Assembly (NCBI GenBank): GCA_946621465.1
Contig: CAMOOO010000001.1
Span: 820,386-884,385, forward strand
Length of the DNA stretch: 64,000 bases
Reading direction: 5' to 3'
DNA from: an uncultured Clostridia bacterium
GTDB lineage: Bacteria; Bacillota; Clostridia; Christensenellales; DTU072
Shown here: positions 60,293-64,000 of the stretch, piece after piece
Numbering within the stretch: the stretch's first letter is position 1
How the letters are laid out: each line of letters begins with the position of its first letter
Position numbers and translations under genes: made by a program
Notes under the pieces: generated by a model
What the model was told of the DNA's origin: nothing
The model's input: the letters and a program-made list of their open reading frames with translations, nothing else
The model's database searches: none

Positions 60293-61513
60293 TTAGAATG
60301 CCCAATTTCCTTCCCTGAAAATAGGTACGACGCCGTCGTCTGTTACCGCGTCGATGGACAAATCCGCCGTGCCGATCATGAAGTCGACGTGGATGATGGA
60401 GTCGTTGATGCCCTTTTCGCGGCACTCCTCGAGGGTCATGTTTTCGTAGCCAATAAGACACTCGGGGAAGCCCTCTCCGACAGCCAGGTGACAACAGGCG
60501 TTTTCGTCGTAAAGGGTGTTTAAGAAAGTCACGCCGCTGTTACGGATGGGCGAATCGAAGGGAACGAGGGCGCACTCGCCCAGTTTTGCGGCGTTCTCGT
60601 CCATAGAGATCATGGTCTTAAGAAGTTCTTCGTTCTTTTCGGCGTGAACCTCGACTACCTTTCCGCCCTCGAAGCGCATGGAGAAGTTCTCGATCAGTTC
60701 GCCGCGGAAGGACAGCGGACGGGAGGCAAAGACGATGCCTTCGGCGTCGCCGGCTTTGGGCGAGGTGAAGACTTCTTCGGAGGGGATATTGGGGTTAAAG
60801 GGGATGCCGGAGAGGGTTAGTTCTTCTCCGCCGGCAAATCTTCCGCCGTCGATCAGTCCGACGCTGAAATCGGTGCCGTTAGAGGACTTATAGACGAGGC
60901 GTTTTATGCGCAAAGAAGTAAGATAGCTACATCTTCGTTTCAGGTCGGCGTTGTGCTTTTCCCACGCCGCCACGGGGTCGTCGTTATCTGCTCTGGACGT
61001 AAAGAGTATGGCGTCCCATAGCTTGTTTATCCCTTCTTTTTTCTTTGCCTCGGGAAAGACCCGTTTTGCCCATTTCTCGCCGGGTACGCCGGCAATGCAC
61101 CACTGGTACTTGTTCTCTATTTTATCCCGATAGGCACGGACGATGGGGTAGCGGTTTTGGCGGACCTTAGCCACCTTTTTTTGGTCGATTCCGGCAAGCC
61201 CGTTGGGGTCGTCCGACTCGATATAGAGAATGGCAGGTAAAGTATCTGCCAGGTAGTCGAATTTCTTTTGCTCCCACTCCGGGATGTCCGACAACGTCTG
61301 CTCGGAGCAGAACTTATAATCGATCTTTTCCAGCGGCTGATGGAGCCATTCCACCGTCACTTTTTTGGCGCCGCGCTTATAGCAAAGGCGCACCACTTCT
61401 TCTACGAACGGTATCTGGTCCATTGCAGCGCGGACGATCACCGTCTGCCCTTTTTGGACGTTCAGACCTTTATTGACCAATAATTTCGCATAGTTTTTTT
61501 GTTCCTTTTTCAT
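60293..61513 (-). CDS. Aminopeptidase, M29 family
   Basis: 406 residues, the normal size for AmpS/PepS-type metalloaminopeptidases. GTDFSVGLIDGGRF, FNPNIPSEEVFTSP (metal-ligand Glu), GECALVPFDSPI, FLNTLYDENACCHLAVGEGFPEC and IHVDFMIGTADLSID cover the metal site. Cytoplasmic; removes N-terminal residues from peptides. One base after the GH36 gene. Confidence 0.94.
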   Translation of the reverse strand: MKKEQKNYAKLLVNKGLNVQKGQTVIVRAAMDQIPFVEEVVRLCYKRGAKKVTVEWLHQPLEKIDYKFCSEQTLSDIPEWEQKKFDYLADTLPAILYIESDDPNGLAGIDQKKVAKVRQNRYPIVRAYRDKIENKYQWCIAGVPGEKWAKRVFPEAKKKEGINKLWDAILFTSRADNDDPVAAWEKHNADLKRRCSYLTSLRIKRLVYKSSNGTDFSVGLIDGGRFAGGEELTLSGIPFNPNIPSEEVFTSPKAGDAEGIVFASRPLSFRGELIENFSMRFEGGKVVEVHAEKNEELLKTMISMDENAAKLGECALVPFDSPIRNSGVTFLNTLYDENACCHLAVGEGFPECLIGYENMTLEECREKGINDSIIHVDFMIGTADLSIDAVTDDGVVPIFREGNWAF

Positions 61514-61514
61514 C

Positions 61515-64000
61515 TCATTCTCCTTGCTTATAGATGATGATATAGGCCGTCCGTTTATCCGTACTTAGGCTGAAACCGCCGCTCATGAGCGCGGAACCGC
61601 TGGCCGTGACGACGTCGTCGCCTTCGATGGTTTTCAGCGTATAATTTCCGTTTTTACGTAGACCGTTCATCGCAATAGTTTTTATGCCGGCTTTGGATTT
61701 TTCTCTTGAAAAAACCAGCACCGCGCCCTCTTTTTCGTCGCCGAACTGCATAGCTATCGTTTGATCGTCCGCCATGGTACAGGGGGTGAGCGGATAATAG
61801 TTCTTTAAAAAGTATCCCTTGATCTGCTCGTACTCGGCGGTGAATTTTTTATACCCTTCCATGTCGCCGCTTAAGAAGGAGGGATAGCACTCGATGATGG
61901 AGCCGAGGAAGGAGCGGTAGTCGTACTCGTTCTTCGTCCAGTCGTTGCCGGTGTTGGAGAGGGGCAGCCATAAGCTCAGTCCGTACGTTTGATACTGGCA
62001 AGCCTCCGGAAGATCGCTTACGTCAAAGCAGTTGTAGTCCGAACGCCACAGCGGAATGGATCGGCGGCACATTTCAAGGTCGATCCTTCGTCCACCGCTG
62101 GCGCAGTTGTCAATAAGAAGTCCCGGGTTCTGCTCGGTCAGATAATCGAGGTAGCGGTACAGTCCCGTGACGTATTTGTTTTCGCAAAAGCCCGTCCTGC
62201 CGTCGTAGATATCTTTGTCGCCCTTTTCCCAGTACTTGTCCGGGTCGATGTTGAAGTCCTGACGGTAGAACGCAACGCCGTTTTCTTTAATGGAACTGTC
62301 GATCCGTTCGCACATATATTGATTGGCATCTTCGTTGCCCATATTCCATATATAGTTGGTGTACTTGCCCAAAGAACGACTCTCCGGCGCAAGCAGCCAG
62401 TTCTCATTGTCTTTGACCGATTGATAGAGTTTCGAGCGGTCGGGAATGCGCTCCGGTTCGTACCAAAGGAGCAACCCTATGTCCTTTTCATTGAGGTACT
62501 CGCTGACTGCGCTAAGGCCGTTCGGGTACCTTCTGGGGTCCACCGTCCAGTCGCCGACGGTACTCGCCCATTCCCCTAAGCCCTCGACGTCGAACCACCC
62601 TGCGTCAAACCATGCGTAGTCGACGGTGTCAAGAAGATCGTTTTTTTCAAAAATGTCCACAAGTCTTTTCACTCCCTCTTCTCCCACGAACGCCATATTG
62701 GCTTCGCCCTCGGCTCCGGCAAAGGCAAAAGTCTTCATGTTGCCGTACTGCGCAGGCAGGGAGTCGAGAATGCGCTGACGGAAAGTGTTGAACCCTTTGA
62801 GGGGATTGCCGCTATAAAGCGACAAGGAAACCAGCGGAGAGCGTATCTCCTCTCCGGGGGTCAGATATCCGGAAAGGTTCTTTTGCCCGGCGACCACTTT
62901 GACGCCGCCGTCCACTGAAAAATCCATTTTCCATTCGCCCGTCCAGCCTAAGCCCACGGTAAAACCGCCGCTTGTTCCGCTGACGTTGAAAAAGGGCAGG
63001 TACGTTTCCGAAGTTCTGCCTTTTGTAGTATCAAAGGTGAATGTTTTGGCACCCAAAGGACGGGAATACAAAGCGAAATCGTTATTTAAGCAATCGCTTC
63101 CGCCGCTGAAATAAAGGGTCGGGTCTTCGCACCCGAAAGTGGCGGAAATCGGATAGAAAGAGGAAACGACGGCGGAGTTATTCTGCCCGACGTTTTTCAG
63201 TTGCACCGTCCATTCACAGGTTGCCGTGGACGGGTACCAGACCGTTTTTATCGTTGCTTGCACCTTTTCTTTAACGTTTGTCAACGTGACGTCTCTCCCG
63301 ACGCCGTTACTAAACGCGTACTCTTCTCCGATCGTATGCGTCCAGTCCGAGAGGGTGTCCGACAGTCTTTTTGCGCCGAGCATAAAATCGTACGCCGGCT
63401 TTTGACCGTTAAATGCGGCGTTAAGAACGTTGTCTTCGTACCACTTTTTATTGTTCGTTTTCTCTTCGTCCGACATAAGCATTTCTTCATAAGAGGCGGT
63501 GGCAAAGGTGATTTTGTCTTGGGAAAAAGCCTTAAAAAGCCACCCTTTTCTCAACCGCCCGATAGAGTAATAGCCGGTCACCCCGTAGGCAATCAACGTG
63601 CCGGCTGCGGCGAGGGTGAGGAAAAACTTTTGCCCGCGCATAAAACATAATACGTCCTGCGTGACGATACAGGCAACCGACATGCCGATTACCATCGTCA
63701 TTCCCACCAGTCCCCCTACGGAGGAATTGACCGTGGCGTTTATTATCTGCGTTACCGCGGTAAACAGCGCGGCGAAACCGAAAATGCCGATAGCAAGCCA
63801 GGTGAGCATATACCCCACGCCGAAATCCGGTTTTTTTACCAAAAAGCAGATGGCAAAAAGGGCTCCGCACGAAAGGAAAAATACCGATTCGTACACCGCA
63901 AGAAGGGCGACGTTTTTGTCAAAAATAAACTCCTTTATAAAAAAGAACAGACAGCAAGCCGTCGCCGTGGTGAAAACCGCCTGCAATAAAATAATAAACC
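61515..64000 (-). CDS. Membrane-anchored GH36 alpha-galactosidase-like protein (5' end outside window)
   Basis: At least 823 residues; the frame stays open to position 64000, so the N-terminus is missing. Positions 1-155 of the visible part hold five hydrophobic spans. The catalytic region has the GH36 set: DYAWFDAGWFD, GLLLWYEPERI, nucleophile Asp in FYRQDFN (~575), DNCASGGRRIDLEM, and acid/base Asp in LWRSDYN (~650). A beta-sandwich precedes it and a short beta domain ends the protein. A multi-pass membrane segment on a GH36 enzyme is unusual. It probably releases alpha-galactosides at the cell surface. First visible gene of the operon. Confidence 0.88.
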   Translation of the reverse strand, partial: FIILLQAVFTTATACCLFFFIKEFIFDKNVALLAVYESVFFLSCGALFAICFLVKKPDFGVGYMLTWLAIGIFGFAALFTAVTQIINATVNSSVGGLVGMTMVIGMSVACIVTQDVLCFMRGQKFFLTLAAAGTLIAYGVTGYYSIGRLRKGWLFKAFSQDKITFATASYEEMLMSDEEKTNNKKWYEDNVLNAAFNGQKPAYDFMLGAKRLSDTLSDWTHTIGEEYAFSNGVGRDVTLTNVKEKVQATIKTVWYPSTATCEWTVQLKNVGQNNSAVVSSFYPISATFGCEDPTLYFSGGSDCLNNDFALYSRPLGAKTFTFDTTKGRTSETYLPFFNVSGTSGGFTVGLGWTGEWKMDFSVDGGVKVVAGQKNLSGYLTPGEEIRSPLVSLSLYSGNPLKGFNTFRQRILDSLPAQYGNMKTFAFAGAEGEANMAFVGEEGVKRLVDIFEKNDLLDTVDYAWFDAGWFDVEGLGEWASTVGDWTVDPRRYPNGLSAVSEYLNEKDIGLLLWYEPERIPDRSKLYQSVKDNENWLLAPESRSLGKYTNYIWNMGNEDANQYMCERIDSSIKENGVAFYRQDFNIDPDKYWEKGDKDIYDGRTGFCENKYVTGLYRYLDYLTEQNPGLLIDNCASGGRRIDLEMCRRSIPLWRSDYNCFDVSDLPEACQYQTYGLSLWLPLSNTGNDWTKNEYDYRSFLGSIIECYPSFLSGDMEGYKKFTAEYEQIKGYFLKNYYPLTPCTMADDQTIAMQFGDEKEGAVLVFSREKSKAGIKTIAMNGLRKNGNYTLKTIEGDDVVTASGSALMSGGFSLSTDKRTAYIIIYKQGE

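Overview
The window reads as chromosomal DNA of an anaerobic member of the Bacillota, most likely an uncultured gut Clostridia. Grounds: strong AGGAGG-type ribosome binding sites, consensus TTGACA-17-TATAAT promoters, a PadR/DUF1700/DUF4097 operon, a minimal two-gene SUF system, a Y-family polymerase paired with a YolD-like protein, a LoaP-type NusG paralogue, and a TagF-type glycerophosphotransferase. I measured no phylogenetic marker, so the order or family is open. No rRNA, tRNA, CRISPR array, transposase or phage gene was seen.

Layout. 1-3.7 kb: arginine operon argC-argJ-argB-argD (minus strand, argD cut by the window edge) behind a consensus promoter and three ArgR-like boxes spaced exactly 30 bp. 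3.9-13.6 kb: a glycerophosphodiesterase, a membrane protein with Rossmann units and a RyR domain, MscS, a membrane-anchored purple-acid-phosphatase-like phosphoesterase, an SGNH hydrolase, RarA and a GPH sugar symporter. 13.7-24.5 kb: a ten-gene cluster for a galactofuranose-containing, ABC-exported cell-surface polymer (glf, a GT8-TagF fusion, GT2, GlfT2-like, GT4, DUF4422, Wzm/Wzt, initiating phosphoglycosyltransferase), ending with loaP. 24.7-26.4 kb: padR-DUF1700-DUF4097. 26.5-33.4 kb: aromatic amino acid operon aroF-tyrA-aroB-aroA-aroC-pheA-aroQ, preceded by a Phe/Tyr-rich leader peptide and an attenuator. 33.6-39.7 kb: a second SGNH hydrolase, Y-family polymerase with YolD, a lipoprotein, an ACT-domain protein, an alpha/beta hydrolase and the SufBC pair. 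39.9-44.1 kb: PutP with a divergent LysR regulator, then a small operon of a 2Fe-2S protein, an LDH-family enzyme and a lone domain resembling the C-terminus of SpoIIE-type phosphatases. 44.3-44.77 kb: a tandem array of palindromic repeats. 44.8-57.1 kb: one gene for a surface protein of about 4,100 residues with nine tandem ~75-residue repeats. 57.1-57.8 kb: non-coding, rich in repeats and hairpins. 57.8-64 kb: an operon of a membrane-anchored GH36 alpha-galactosidase (cut by the window edge), an M29 aminopeptidase, an FAD-dependent dehydrogenase and a DUF4432 epimerase-like protein.

The most notable signal is the leader peptide MKRNTAFYFSFYYFFGANK at 33328-33387 (minus). It sits between a promoter and an intrinsic terminator directly upstream of aroF. 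It looks like classical translation-coupled transcription attenuation of a whole aromatic operon in a Gram-positive-type genome, apparently on a leaderless transcript. Other points for follow-up are the RyR-domain channel-like protein, the palindromic array behind the giant adhesin gene, the LDH-family enzyme with an Arg at the malate/lactate specificity position, and the galactofuranose cluster with its 3'-terminal loaP.
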